NCBI GenBank assembly: GCA_001767605.1
Contig: MELM01000045.1
Location: forward strand, 28,825-61,787
Length of the DNA stretch: 32,963 nucleotides
Direction: 5' to 3'
Source of the DNA: Candidatus Solincola sediminis
Lineage (GTDB): Bacteria > Actinomycetota > Geothermincolia > Geothermincolales > RBG-13-55-18
The translations under genes were made by a program, and so were the position numbers. Under the pieces are notes generated by a model that saw only the letters and a program-made list of their open reading frames with translations, made no database searches and was not told where the DNA came from. The first letter of the stretch is position 1. Every line of letters begins with the position of its first letter. Positions 1 through 8,215 of the stretch are shown here, in pieces.

Positions 1-2139
1 ACTTCCCGCCGTTACGGTTTCGTTCACACCAGCATCGATAATGAAAACCAATGGGTCTCGCAGAACCTGTGGCGCGACGCCTTGGGCTACTGGTTGGGAG
101 TGGACGGTTGGAACGCCGGGCTGCAGACCCGCCTGGACCAGTACATGAACCTGGAGCGCTACTATGCCCAAAAGAAAAACGGAGGCTTCTGGGACGTCTG
201 CGCCTATAACGACTACTATTTCCTGGGAACCAGCGAAGCCAGCGGCCTTGGCTTCGGCGATTCCAATGCCGCCGCCGATTACCTCAGCCAGGCACAAATG
301 GAGGCGGGCGGCATGCGAGGCGCTTATTCTCTCGATTCCGCTTACCAGCAATCGCTTGGATACTATCCACGCGGGACCGCGGCCTTCAGCCTTATCAGCG
401 CACTGGGACGCCTGAGGCTCGACCGTCCCTCGGACTTCCTTTTGTACGACCCGGGCCAAGCCGGCCGTATTCCGGTTTTTTCATGTGCCGATTGGTCGAC
501 GCAGACCGTCCCGGTTATGGTCTTCGACTCGGCCGGAAACCTGCAGGGGATAGACAATCCTACGGCTACTTTGCCCGCATATAGAAACCGCAGTTCCTAT
601 AATCCGATATCGAATGTGAAAGCGGAGCCTTTCTCCTGTTCGCCGGGAAGCGGCAACCGTGAGAAAGTCACTTTGACCTATAGCGCACCTTCCGGTTCGG
701 TAACCGGAGCTCAGGTCCTTCAGGGAACCACATCGGTAAAGTCGATCACCCCTGCCCCATCCGGTTTTCAATGGAACGGACTGAATAACCTGGGACAGCG
801 GGCGCCCGACGGAGTATACAGAATGTACCTTCAGACCCAATCGGCTGACCCCGCCGTCCTGACGCCGCCCGATATTGTAGACGTGGGCGTAAATACGGAT
901 GTCCCCTCCCCTGCCAGAACCTGGTATCTGGCGGAGGGATATACGGGGAGTAACGCGAGCGGCGGCGAATTCGATACATGGGTGCTGGTAGAAAATCCCA
1001 ATGACCAGCCGGCGAATATCGTTGCTACCTTCATGCAACCCGGAGGCTCCAGTATCCAGCGAGCTTACGGGATCGCGGCCCATGCCCGCTTTACCATCCA
1101 CGTCGATGACCTCCTCTCGTATGCGGAGGTTTCAACCAGAATCGACGCCGATCTTCCGGTGATAGCGGAGAGGGCGATGTATTTCAACGGAAAGAAGGCC
1201 GGCCATGACAGCGTAGGCGTAAACCAGCCTTCCAACAAATGGTATCTGGCCGAGGGCTACACCGGTGGCAACTTCGACGAATGGGTTTTGATACAGAACC
1301 CGGCGGATGTGCCGGCAACTGTCGGCGTGCAGTTCCAGACCCAGGAAGCGGGCGTTGTAGACAGACAGTACGGAATCGATCCCCATGCGCGTTTCACCAT
1401 CCATGTAGATGATATCCTGCCCGACGCCCAGGTGAGCACCTATATCGAGTCGGATCAGCAGGTAGTGGTTGAGAGAGCGCAATACTTAAATGATATGCGA
1501 AGCGGCACCTGCAGTATCGGGGCGGCGTCGCCCTCTTACAGTTGGTACTTTGCCGAAGGTTATACCTCGGATGGATTCGAGGAATGGCTACTCGTGCAGA
1601 ATCCTCAGGATACGACGGCGCTCGTCGACCTCGCCTTCATGCAGCTGGACGGCACCAACAGCGGAGTGCAGTTCACGGTTCCGCCCCGCAGCCGTTATAC
1701 CGTGCCGGTTGACCAGTATCTCCCCGAGGCCCAGGTCTCGGCCAGGTTCACCTCGAGCGTTCCCGTTGTCGCCGAACGTGCGATGTACTGGAAGGATCGC
1801 AGTGACGGCCATGACACCATCGGCACTCCGTGTCCCGAATACGATTGGTTCTTCGCCGAGGGTTATACCGCGGAAGGCTATGAGGAATGGCTTCTCATCC
1901 AGAACCCCGCCTCAACTCCGGCTTCCGTCAGCATTGATTTCATGTTCCCCGGCGGCTCCACCAAGAACATAGTTGTCACGGTCCCCGGCCGTTCCCGATT
2001 CACTCTCAACGTGGGCGGAATCGTTGGTGCCACCGAGGTAAGCCTGAAGCTTGCCTCGGACCTGCCCGTCGTCGCCGAAAGGGCCATGTACTTTCAGGAA
2101 CGCGCCGGCGGCACCTGCTCGATCGGCGCCATGCAATAA
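1..2139 (+). CDS. Repeat-containing surface/secreted protein, 5' truncated by window edge
   Basis: The frame is open from base 1, so the TTG at 82 given in the ORF track is not the true start and the N-terminus lies outside the window. The visible first ~180 residues are aromatic-rich and I do not recognise them. A segment around residues 190-265 (track numbering) contains GVYRMYLQT, reminiscent of FlgD-type Ig modules. From about residue 281 there are four tandem repeats beginning at Trp 281, 387, 488 and 589 (about 101-106 residues each). Each opens with WY/WF-LAEGYT and an E(E/D)W-L-IQNP block and closes with V-AERAMY and a G(H/T)DSIG-like end. Such repeats occur in large exported proteins of Actinomycetota and Chloroflexota (from memory). 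No C-terminal anchor is seen; the protein stops right after the fourth repeat. Binding to polysaccharide or other cells is possible but unproven. Confidence 0.8.
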   Translation, partial: TSRRYGFVHTSIDNENQWVSQNLWRDALGYWLGVDGWNAGLQTRLDQYMNLERYYAQKKNGGFWDVCAYNDYYFLGTSEASGLGFGDSNAAADYLSQAQMEAGGMRGAYSLDSAYQQSLGYYPRGTAAFSLISALGRLRLDRPSDFLLYDPGQAGRIPVFSCADWSTQTVPVMVFDSAGNLQGIDNPTATLPAYRNRSSYNPISNVKAEPFSCSPGSGNREKVTLTYSAPSGSVTGAQVLQGTTSVKSITPAPSGFQWNGLNNLGQRAPDGVYRMYLQTQSADPAVLTPPDIVDVGVNTDVPSPARTWYLAEGYTGSNASGGEFDTWVLVENPNDQPANIVATFMQPGGSSIQRAYGIAAHARFTIHVDDLLSYAEVSTRIDADLPVIAERAMYFNGKKAGHDSVGVNQPSNKWYLAEGYTGGNFDEWVLIQNPADVPATVGVQFQTQEAGVVDRQYGIDPHARFTIHVDDILPDAQVSTYIESDQQVVVERAQYLNDMRSGTCSIGAASPSYSWYFAEGYTSDGFEEWLLVQNPQDTTALVDLAFMQLDGTNSGVQFTVPPRSRYTVPVDQYLPEAQVSARFTSSVPVVAERAMYWKDRSDGHDTIGTPCPEYDWFFAEGYTAEGYEEWLLIQNPASTPASVSIDFMFPGGSTKNIVVTVPGRSRFTLNVGGIVGATEVSLKLASDLPVVAERAMYFQERAGGTCSIGAMQ

Positions 2140-2177
2140 AACCTACACAAAGGTGTCAGGCACCTTTGTGTAGGTTT
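2139..2177. repeat. REP-like palindrome, copy 1 (also a possible bidirectional terminator)
   Basis: Perfect 17-bp arms (AAACCTACACAAAGGTG and its complement) surround a TCAGG loop. It starts on the last base of the TAA of the upstream + gene and runs over the first two bases of the TAA of the converging - gene. This copy is longer than the other three because A/T bases at both ends extend the pairing into A- and T-tracts. That is the shape of a terminator working in both directions. Confidence 0.9.
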
Positions 2178-2469
2178 AGCGGTGGTCGAGGAAGCGGGTG
2201 GCTTTTAAGCGGGACGAGGGGTCATAGATATCCGGGGATTGCACCCACTCGACCTTCGGTGTGATCCCCGCTGACTGCCGGACTCGTTCGATCACTTCGT
2301 TTTCGACATCCTTGCGCGTACGTCCGGCCACCGAAAGGCGGATGATTAGCATATCGGGGCTTGATGGATTGTCGCGGTCTTCTTTTTGGACGACCAACTG
2401 GTATTCGGCCACGCCCTTTATGCCCGCTAACTGGTTTTTGACAGCCTCGGGGTCGATTGCATCTTCCAT
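2176..2469 (-). CDS. Stand-alone phenylacetate-CoA ligase C-terminal (AMP-binding_C-like) domain protein
   Basis: This 97-residue protein resembles only the small C-terminal domain of PaaK-type adenylate-forming ligases. It has a VKNQLAGIKGVAEYQLVVQK strand-helix region, an IIRLSVAG segment, and a closing DPSSRLKATRFLDHR that matches the end of PaaK, where the usual GKA lysine motif sits (here LKA). No large N-terminal adenylation domain is encoded nearby. It is therefore either a free-standing accessory or regulatory domain or a remnant. It lies 21 bases after the SpoIIE-phosphatase gene on the same strand. A TATAAT hexamer lies 6 bases upstream of the ATG, which suggests it can also be transcribed without a leader. 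Its stop codon overlaps the REP-like palindrome. Confidence 0.65.
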   Translation of the reverse strand: MEDAIDPEAVKNQLAGIKGVAEYQLVVQKEDRDNPSSPDMLIIRLSVAGRTRKDVENEVIERVRQSAGITPKVEWVQSPDIYDPSSRLKATRFLDHR

Positions 2470-2475
2470 ACCCTT

Positions 2476-2481
2476 ATTATA
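2476..2481 (-). promoter_or_regulatory. Candidate -10 box for a leaderless transcript of the PaaK-C-like gene
   Basis: Read on the - strand, TATAAT is followed by AAGGGG and then the ATG at 2469, which places the expected transcription start at or next to the start codon. I see no convincing -35. The AAGGGG could also be read as a Shine-Dalgarno sequence, but it sits almost directly against the ATG, which is too close to work well. Confidence 0.35.
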
Positions 2482-2490
2482 TGCCCCTAA

Positions 2491-5118
2491 TCATTTCTTA
2501 ATGTCGCAAATTAAGAAGGTAAAGTCATCCTCCATCCTCTTGCCGCAGAAATGGTTGAGCACGTCCACAAGGTCCTCCATAAATGCACCCGCTGTTCTCG
2601 AACCGGCACTCTTCAAATAACGACGCAAGCGGTTCTCGCCGAAGGTGCGGCGTCTCGAATCGCGGCATTCGATGACCCCGTCGGTGTAGATGAAAAGGCG
2701 GTCACCCGGCTCCAGCTGGAATTCCTCCACATCGAGGTCCGGATCCTCGAAAGCGCCCAGGATAGTCCTCTTTTTCGAACCGAGAGTAAGCAGGTTGCTT
2801 CCTCCCCTTATCAAAATGGGGTCGTAATGGCCCGCATTCACGTAGCGTATTTTGAAGGTATTTAGATCCAACTGGCTGAAGAAGACGGTCAGGAATCTGT
2901 CCTCCATGCGATGAGGGACTATGGCACGATTAGCCCGGCGCAATACCTCGGCGACGTCGATTCGGTAGGCAGCCTCCGCCCTGATAGCACTCATGGCCAG
3001 GGTTGCAAGAAGAGCCGCAGGTACCCCGCTGCCCGCCGCATCCCCGATTACCAGGGCCAGCTGGCCGTCTTCCTCCCAAAAATCGTACCAGTCGCCCCCG
3101 ACCAGACGCGCCTGCTCCTGATGTGCAAGAATCCGGACCGTCTTGTTTTCGAGGAACCCCTGCGGCAGCAGGGCGCTCTGAATATGAGCCGCAATATCCA
3201 GTTCCTTATCGACAAGATCCAGGTGTTGGAGCCTCTTCTGTTCCGTGGTGTCGCGGAAAACACATATCACGTTTTCTATCTGGCGTTTCTTGTTCCTTAT
3301 TACCGAGAAGGAACCGCTTATCCAAACACTACTCTCGTCCGGACGGGCATACTCCATTTCCCAACGCCCTATCCGGTCACCCCTGAAGGCCCGATCAATA
3401 GGACATCCTTCTCGCCCGCATACCCCCGCCTCAACCGACGTCTCACCAAAAAGTATTTCATGGGCATGCCTGCCCAGTGCCTCGTCTTCCTTCCAGCCGA
3501 AGAGATCCTCCGCGGCCGGATTAAACAGATTGATAGTGCGATCGCGATCTACGAGGAAAATGGCTTCCGGGTTCGCGGAGATTATGGTCTCGCTCCTCTC
3601 ACGCTCCACGAAGACCCGCTCACTCGCCTCCAGTTCCTGCAGCCGCCTTTCACGATCCCTGATTCTCTGACGAAGCCTGGTCTGTTCGATCGCTACTGCC
3701 GCTTGATCGGCGACGGCTTTTATCATCTCGAGATCTTCGGGGCTGAAGGTCCTCTTTCGCTTCGAGTCCCCGAGGATTATCATCCCGATCACCTGGCCCT
3801 TGGAAGCGATGGGAACTAGTAAGCCGGAGAGTATATGAAGAACGCGCGCATTTTCATGATTCACCCTCGGATCTGATTGAGCATCCTCCACAATGCTTAT
3901 TTCGCCGTCAAGGACGGTTCTTCTCGTGATTTCATCGATCTCTTCCGGGTGCTGCCGGAGCTCCCGCAGCCGCCGGTTCGATTTCATCGAGACCCCCTGG
4001 CCCCACTCGAATTTGAGCTCGTTTTTCTCCCTCTCATATGAGAAGAGCAGCACGCGGTCGGCCTCGGCCACCTCGGCCATCTTCTTAACCACAACAGCCG
4101 AAGCCTGGTTTAAGTTAAGTGCGGCGGCTGCTTCCTCGGCCAGCTCCTTCATGACTTGAGCCTGGCGCCTTCTCATCCTCTCCAGGCCGAACAGCCGCGC
4201 ATTTTCGATGGCAACTCCCGCTTGGGGTGCGAAGGCCGCAAGGAGGGCCATGTCCAAGCGGTTGTAAGTACGTGCTTCGACGTCATACAGCTCAAGCCCA
4301 CCTATGGATTTCTCGTCCTTCATGATCGGGCAGGATAATACTGACCTCACCCTTCCCGTTACGGCGGCCGGCAGGGAGAAACCGCGCAGGCGCTCGTCCA
4401 CCGCTGTCACCGGAGCCTTCTCTGTTATGGCTTCAGCCAGGAGGGAACGGGACAATTCAACTTTTCGACCCTTAACCCATGGCGGATTGAGCCCCAATTG
4501 CGATACCAGTTCCAACTCGTTTCCCGTCTTCTCAATCAAGTAGACTGCTCCCATCGGGGTCTGCATGATTCCCGACGCTACTTCGAGTATCTCATGGAAG
4601 ACGCGATCGAGATCCATGGTCGAGGTTATTGTGAGTCCTACCTCCAGTAAGCCGTGCAGCTCCTGCAGTTGGCGCCTGATCATCTCATCCTTTGTTTCGA
4701 TATAAGAGGCGCTCAGTGCGGCGATGAGATTGGCATTCAGATCACTCAGCATACTGATAACGTTCGCCCAATCCTGGGATGAGAGGTCACGATCGCTTAT
4801 CTGCGGAATGATGCGGTTCCAAATGATGACTTCGACCAGAAAAACCGCGCGAACAAGGTCACCGAAAGGGATAGTCTGCAATGAACGATTGCGGCCGAGC
4901 AGGCGCCCGAAGGCATAGAATTCCTGGCGGTCGACCGATTCGCCGGCCAGGAAACCCGTGATCCGGAGAGCAAGGTTCTCCAATAAATCACGGATGTCTT
5001 TCTTGGCGTCCTCCGAGATGCCCGCATAAGTCGGCAGGTTTTTCTCAAAGGCATCTTGCATCTCTTTTACGAGTGTGCCGATCTTCAGGGATAGCTGCCC
5101 CGATATCTCTCTCAGCAT
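2491..5118 (-). CDS. GAF-GAF-PAS-SpoIIE (RsbU-type) serine phosphatase
   Basis: The 875-residue protein is a cytoplasmic PP2C-type phosphatase of the kind that dephosphorylates anti-anti-sigma (STAS) proteins. An alpha-helical N-terminal region (about 1-155) comes first. Two GAF domains follow (about 165-310 and 335-480), then a coiled linker and a PAS domain (about 505-625, with ISANPEAIFLVDRDRTINLFNP). The phosphatase domain (about 660-875) is complete: it shows GGDWYDFWEEDGQLALVIGD, GSGVPAALL, the YVNAGH motif, YTDGVIE and a final DDFTFLICDI. The ATG has AAAGGTGG upstream. No STAS protein, anti-sigma kinase or partner sigma factor lies next to it, so its target must be encoded elsewhere. 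The 175-bp region upstream holds two REP-like palindromes. Confidence 0.92.
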   Translation of the reverse strand: MLREISGQLSLKIGTLVKEMQDAFEKNLPTYAGISEDAKKDIRDLLENLALRITGFLAGESVDRQEFYAFGRLLGRNRSLQTIPFGDLVRAVFLVEVIIWNRIIPQISDRDLSSQDWANVISMLSDLNANLIAALSASYIETKDEMIRRQLQELHGLLEVGLTITSTMDLDRVFHEILEVASGIMQTPMGAVYLIEKTGNELELVSQLGLNPPWVKGRKVELSRSLLAEAITEKAPVTAVDERLRGFSLPAAVTGRVRSVLSCPIMKDEKSIGGLELYDVEARTYNRLDMALLAAFAPQAGVAIENARLFGLERMRRRQAQVMKELAEEAAAALNLNQASAVVVKKMAEVAEADRVLLFSYEREKNELKFEWGQGVSMKSNRRLRELRQHPEEIDEITRRTVLDGEISIVEDAQSDPRVNHENARVLHILSGLLVPIASKGQVIGMIILGDSKRKRTFSPEDLEMIKAVADQAAVAIEQTRLRQRIRDRERRLQELEASERVFVERERSETIISANPEAIFLVDRDRTINLFNPAAEDLFGWKEDEALGRHAHEILFGETSVEAGVCGREGCPIDRAFRGDRIGRWEMEYARPDESSVWISGSFSVIRNKKRQIENVICVFRDTTEQKRLQHLDLVDKELDIAAHIQSALLPQGFLENKTVRILAHQEQARLVGGDWYDFWEEDGQLALVIGDAAGSGVPAALLATLAMSAIRAEAAYRIDVAEVLRRANRAIVPHRMEDRFLTVFFSQLDLNTFKIRYVNAGHYDPILIRGGSNLLTLGSKKRTILGAFEDPDLDVEEFQLEPGDRLFIYTDGVIECRDSRRRTFGENRLRRYLKSAGSRTAGAFMEDLVDVLNHFCGKRMEDDFTFLICDIKK

Positions 5119-5168
5119 CTAGCGAGACCACCTTTAACGAGGTTCAACACTAAAAGTATAACCCAACC

Positions 5169-5201
5169 CCTACACAAAGGTGTCAGGCACCTTTGTGTAG
5201 G
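5169..5201. repeat. REP-like palindrome, copy 2
   Basis: Perfect 14-bp arms (CCTACACAAAGGTG and its complement) flank TCAGG. It lies in the 174-bp gap upstream of the phosphatase gene and 37 bp from copy 3, which has the opposite loop orientation. Together the two form a BIME-like pair. The rest of this gap holds only a TATACT-like hexamer upstream of the phosphatase gene with no good -35. Confidence 0.92.
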
Positions 5202-5238
5202 CTCTTTGATTCGGGCATCACGGGACCAGAGATATAGC

Positions 5239-5271
5239 CCTACACAAAGGTGCCTGACACCTTTGTGTAGG
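5239..5271. repeat. REP-like palindrome, copy 3 (inverted relative to copy 2)
   Basis: It has the same 14-bp arms, but the loop reads CCTGA, the complement of TCAGG, so this copy is inverted relative to copies 1 and 2. It lies 21 bases beyond the stop codon of the OB-fold gene and could act as the transcription terminator of the whole leftward potassium cluster. Confidence 0.92.
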
Positions 5272-5292
5272 TAGGGGCCTTGTATGGGCATG

Positions 5293-5862
5293 TTATTGTT
5301 TGCGGCGGGCGCGGCGGATTCTGCTCCTTCTATCGACCCAGAGAATGGCGACCAACGCCAGCAGTATGACAACGATAAGCAGCTTGCCGTATTGAAACGG
5401 GTGGGGTATAGGGTGGCCCGCTTCCAGCAGTTCGATAGATGTCGCCCTGATATCCGTATCGCCTTCATGTTCGGGATCGGCCCTATTGAAGATGCCTGTT
5501 ACCCGCACCGTGTCGCCCTTGTTTTTGTACCCTCCCAGGATATGTATCTGCCGCAATTCTCCGGCCGGCGCCCATACCCCTATGCCCCAGTTAGAGTAGC
5601 CGGCGAAATCCCCGCCCTCCTCCAGGCTCTTTACGCTGTAGGCATCATCATTCACGGTCACCCAGCCGTAGTCACCTTGCACTAGAAGGTCGCCGACGGC
5701 TTCCCCGGTTATCACCACTTCCTGGCCGTCGTATTGCTCCATGTTCGCGACCAGCTCTTCCACGCTGACCTCATGAGCTGCAAGGGCGGAGCCGGACATC
5801 ATCAGGAAGGCCGCCGCAAGGCCCGCCAATACAAGCACTATCGAGGCAACTCGGCGGCTCAT
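5293..5862 (-). CDS. Exported, membrane-anchored OB-fold-like protein of the trk cluster
   Basis: The ORF track starts at 5955, but the MSRRVASIVLVLAGLAAAF start at 5862 is better: it forms an ATGA overlap with the trkH stop and immediately gives a signal peptide (about residues 1-29, ending SALAAHE). The mature part (about 30-150) looks like an OB-fold beta-barrel: a DGQEVVITGEAVGD strand, a YGWVTVND strand, and KGDTVRVTGIF. This is followed by one membrane helix (about 160-178, LLIVVILLALVAILWV) and a basic RRSRIRRARRKQ tail. The topology is therefore outside domain, helix, short inside tail. It is the last gene of the potassium cluster and is translationally coupled to trkH. I do not recognise a named family. 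A role in trk assembly or sensing is inference only. Confidence 0.75.
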   Translation of the reverse strand: MSRRVASIVLVLAGLAAAFLMMSGSALAAHEVSVEELVANMEQYDGQEVVITGEAVGDLLVQGDYGWVTVNDDAYSVKSLEEGGDFAGYSNWGIGVWAPAGELRQIHILGGYKNKGDTVRVTGIFNRADPEHEGDTDIRATSIELLEAGHPIPHPFQYGKLLIVVILLALVAILWVDRRSRIRRARRKQ

Positions 5863-7382
5863 CGCTTTTTCCTCCTCGCGCCCCTGCCGCGTAAGATAGC
5901 GCCGCCGAAGCTGAATAGGGCTATCACCGAGATAAATTCCAGGCGGCCGGCCCACATCATGAATATGTAGTAGACTTTCATCAAGGCGGGCATCAGGGGG
6001 CCGGTCAACCCGGCCGAGAGGCCGGTATTGCTACCGGCTGATACGGAATCGAAGATGGCAACCGACGGATCGTAGCCATACATGATACCGATTACACCAC
6101 CCAGGGCATAGATCACGACATAGCAAACCAGCACGAACAGGACCCCTTTTACCAGCGCATCATCGAGCCATACATCATGCACATGATGAACTTTCTCCGC
6201 CACCACAGCCGACTCCGGAGAAGCGAGCCTCCTTATCTCCCCTCTTATGTACTTGAATACAATCCCCATGCGGAGCCCCTTGAATCCGCCGCCCGTCGAC
6301 GCGGCGCTGGCCCCTATGGCCATCACCAGTATCAGTGCCCACATCGCAATCAGCCCGAACTCGTTAACGAAGGAGATGGAAAATACGGTGCCGTTTCCCG
6401 TAGTCGTATGGGCTGAAGCCAGGTTGTACAGACCTTTGCTGAAAAACTCGCCAAAATTGGTAAATAGTCCTATTTTTCCGAATCCTAAGGAGAGCATGAC
6501 GGTACCGAGTAGCATGGTCGTTGTGAAAGAGCGGGTCTCGACGTTGCGGTATATCTCGCGCCTGTTGCCCGTCCATACTTCATAGTGCAGCACGAAATTG
6601 AAGGAACCTATGACGAAGATAACCAGGGTCAGAATTTGCACCCAGAAACTGTGGTAATAGAGGAGGTTAAGGCTCTGGGGGGCGAAGCCTCCGGTCGACC
6701 AGGCTCCCATGAAGAGCCAGACGGAATGAAGGCCGCCACGAGCTACGGGCATCCCCTCCTTCAGAAGCGCGAGCCAGATGAACAAGCTCCCCACGACCAG
6801 GTAGGTGAGGCTTATCATCCAGATGGCGCGTGCGGTATTAATCACGTTGGGGAGAAGCTTCTCCTCCTTGCCCTCGCTCGCATAGATTTTGAAAGCGCCG
6901 GCTGTCCCCGCGAAAAGGAAGGTGAGCGCGATGACAATAATTCCCTGTCCACCGGCATAGGTGAGCAGGTGCCTCCACATGTTGAGACCGTGGGATGCAT
7001 GGTCGAGGTCCTGCAAAAGGAACAGGCCGGTTGTCGTGTAACCGCTCATGAGATCGAAGCAGGCATCCAGAAACGACTTGAAATGCCCTGATAGAATGTG
7101 AGGGATGGCCCCGAAAATCATGGCAGCGAGCCAGCCGCCGGAAGCAACGATCAGGCCGTGAAGCCAGGTCAAGTCCTTCTTGACGTGACAGGTTATCTCC
7201 ATGAAGAGCCAGAAGGCCACGCAGGCGAGGATGCCGATCAGGAAGTCGAGAGCCGTATCCCATTCGGTCGAAAGTAGAGCCACGACCAGGGGGACGGTCA
7301 TAATCAAACCGACGCCGAGGATGACCCGACCTATGCCCCAACCTATAAGCTTTACGTCTTCGCGAGCCGGTCTGAGTATCAT
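5859..7382 (-). CDS. trkH: TrkH/KtrB-family potassium (or Na+/K+) transporter membrane subunit
   Basis: The 507-residue polytopic membrane protein is the channel-like subunit of Trk/Ktr potassium uptake. All four pore-loop regions are visible: DLMSGYTTTGLF, GAWSTGGFAPQSLN, SAHTTTGNGTVFS and SVSAGSNTGLSAGL. Each carries the selectivity-filter glycine. The conserved C-terminal GRLEFISVIALFSF is also present. Length is normal for TrkH. The ATG overlaps the stop of an upstream 52-codon gene (ATGA), and its own stop overlaps the next start. Gating in this family needs RCK (TrkA/KtrA) proteins at the cytoplasmic face, and several are encoded immediately upstream in the same cluster. Whether it moves K+ alone or with Na+ or H+ cannot be read from the sequence. 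Confidence 0.95.
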   Translation of the reverse strand: MILRPAREDVKLIGWGIGRVILGVGLIMTVPLVVALLSTEWDTALDFLIGILACVAFWLFMEITCHVKKDLTWLHGLIVASGGWLAAMIFGAIPHILSGHFKSFLDACFDLMSGYTTTGLFLLQDLDHASHGLNMWRHLLTYAGGQGIIVIALTFLFAGTAGAFKIYASEGKEEKLLPNVINTARAIWMISLTYLVVGSLFIWLALLKEGMPVARGGLHSVWLFMGAWSTGGFAPQSLNLLYYHSFWVQILTLVIFVIGSFNFVLHYEVWTGNRREIYRNVETRSFTTTMLLGTVMLSLGFGKIGLFTNFGEFFSKGLYNLASAHTTTGNGTVFSISFVNEFGLIAMWALILVMAIGASAASTGGGFKGLRMGIVFKYIRGEIRRLASPESAVVAEKVHHVHDVWLDDALVKGVLFVLVCYVVIYALGGVIGIMYGYDPSVAIFDSVSAGSNTGLSAGLTGPLMPALMKVYYIFMMWAGRLEFISVIALFSFGGAILRGRGARRKKR

Positions 7383-7537
7383 TTGACCATCAATATAATG
7401 AGGTACATGATCCCCAGTACCGCCACGGAAATAGCGCCGACAGCCGCCGATTCGATGACTATTCCCAGGGAATAATCAAGATAGTTGCGCCAGAGGCTCC
7501 GGCCCCTCTCCTTCTTCTCTTCCCGGAACGTAAACAT
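7379..7537 (-). CDS. 52-residue single-pass membrane protein coupled to trkH (not in ORF track)
   Basis: This ORF is below the track's length cutoff but has strong gene signals. The Shine-Dalgarno TAAGGAG, which includes the stop codon of the preceding trkA gene, lies a normal distance from the ATG, and the TGA overlaps the trkH start as ATGA. The protein has a charged N-terminal half (MFTFREEKKERGRSLWRNYL) and one hydrophobic helix filling about residues 30-51 (VGAISVAVLGIMYLIILM). With its basic N-terminus it should sit with the N-terminus inside. I know of no named family. By position it is a candidate small accessory subunit of TrkH, analogous in idea to KdpF for KdpA. That role is inference. 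Confidence 0.8.
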   Translation of the reverse strand: MFTFREEKKERGRSLWRNYLDYSLGIVIESAAVGAISVAVLGIMYLIILMVK

Positions 7538-7546
7538 CTTCGCTCC

Positions 7547-8215
7547 TTATTTTGAGGTCAGGATATCCTTCAACTTGTCTTCCTGCTCGACCGAAGTTAT
7601 GGCTATCACCGAATCGCAAGGCTCCAGGCTGTCGCCGCCATGCGGGACTATCGCCTCCTCACCCCTTATTACCGATACCAGCACACAACCCTTGGGCAGA
7701 CCCAAGTCCTTGATGGGAATACAACAGGCCTTGCTGCCCGCCTCCGGTATATCCAACTCGATTATCGCCAGCTTTCCCTTCTGCAAGGTATACAGGGTCA
7801 TGATATCGCCTAAGGTCGTTTCCCTCTCGACGAGTTCGCCGATTACAGTGGTGCTGGAGATGGCGTCGATTCCCATCAGGTTGAAGATGCGCTCGTTCTT
7901 GGGATTATTCACCCTGGCAACCGCTCGGGGAATATCGAAGGAGATTTTGGCAAGCTGGCAGGCTACCAGATTATCGTCGTCATCTCCGGTTACCGCCGCG
8001 AAAACATCCGCCCGTTCCACATGGGCTTCCTCCTGATAGCGCAAGTCACAGGCGTCGCCGTTTATAACCAGGGCATTGATGGAAGTCGAGATGCTTTCAC
8101 AGATCGCCGGGTTCTTTTCGATGATGGCCACCGCGTGACCCTTCTCCAGCAGGTTGCCAGCCAGGAAAGAACCTACTTTGCCTCCCCCACTGATTACTAT
8201 GTAAATATTCCTCAC
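7547..8215 (-). CDS. trkA: TrkA-family RCK protein (RCK_N-RCK_C), GGGKVG type
   Basis: The 222-residue cytosolic regulator of Trk/Ktr channels has a Rossmann RCK_N domain (about 1-125). Its nucleotide loop is ISGGGKVGSFLA and the second beta-strand ends in Glu (VAIIEKNP). The conserved TGDDDDN block and ARVNNPKN follow, and then an RCK_C domain (about 135-222). It belongs to the second of two subtypes seen in this window (GGG-xVG, TGDDxDN). It starts with GTG in a GTGA overlap with the upstream duplicated TrkA gene. A GGGAG motif abuts this GTG directly, so translation probably depends on coupling. It lies nine bases before the small membrane gene and trkH, so it is the closest RCK partner of that channel. 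Confidence 0.9.
   Translation of the reverse strand: MRNIYIVISGGGKVGSFLAGNLLEKGHAVAIIEKNPAICESISTSINALVINGDACDLRYQEEAHVERADVFAAVTGDDDDNLVACQLAKISFDIPRAVARVNNPKNERIFNLMGIDAISSTTVIGELVERETTLGDIMTLYTLQKGKLAIIELDIPEAGSKACCIPIKDLGLPKGCVLVSVIRGEEAIVPHGGDSLEPCDSVIAITSVEQEDKLKDILTSK

Noticed and set aside
2911-3819. 302-aa ORF on the + strand
   Set aside because: Antisense to the GAF/PAS part of the SpoIIE phosphatase; no domain or start signals.
5169-5271. CRISPR-like repeat pair
   Set aside because: Only two fully palindromic units in opposite orientation occur, copies are scattered through the window, and there are no cas genes.
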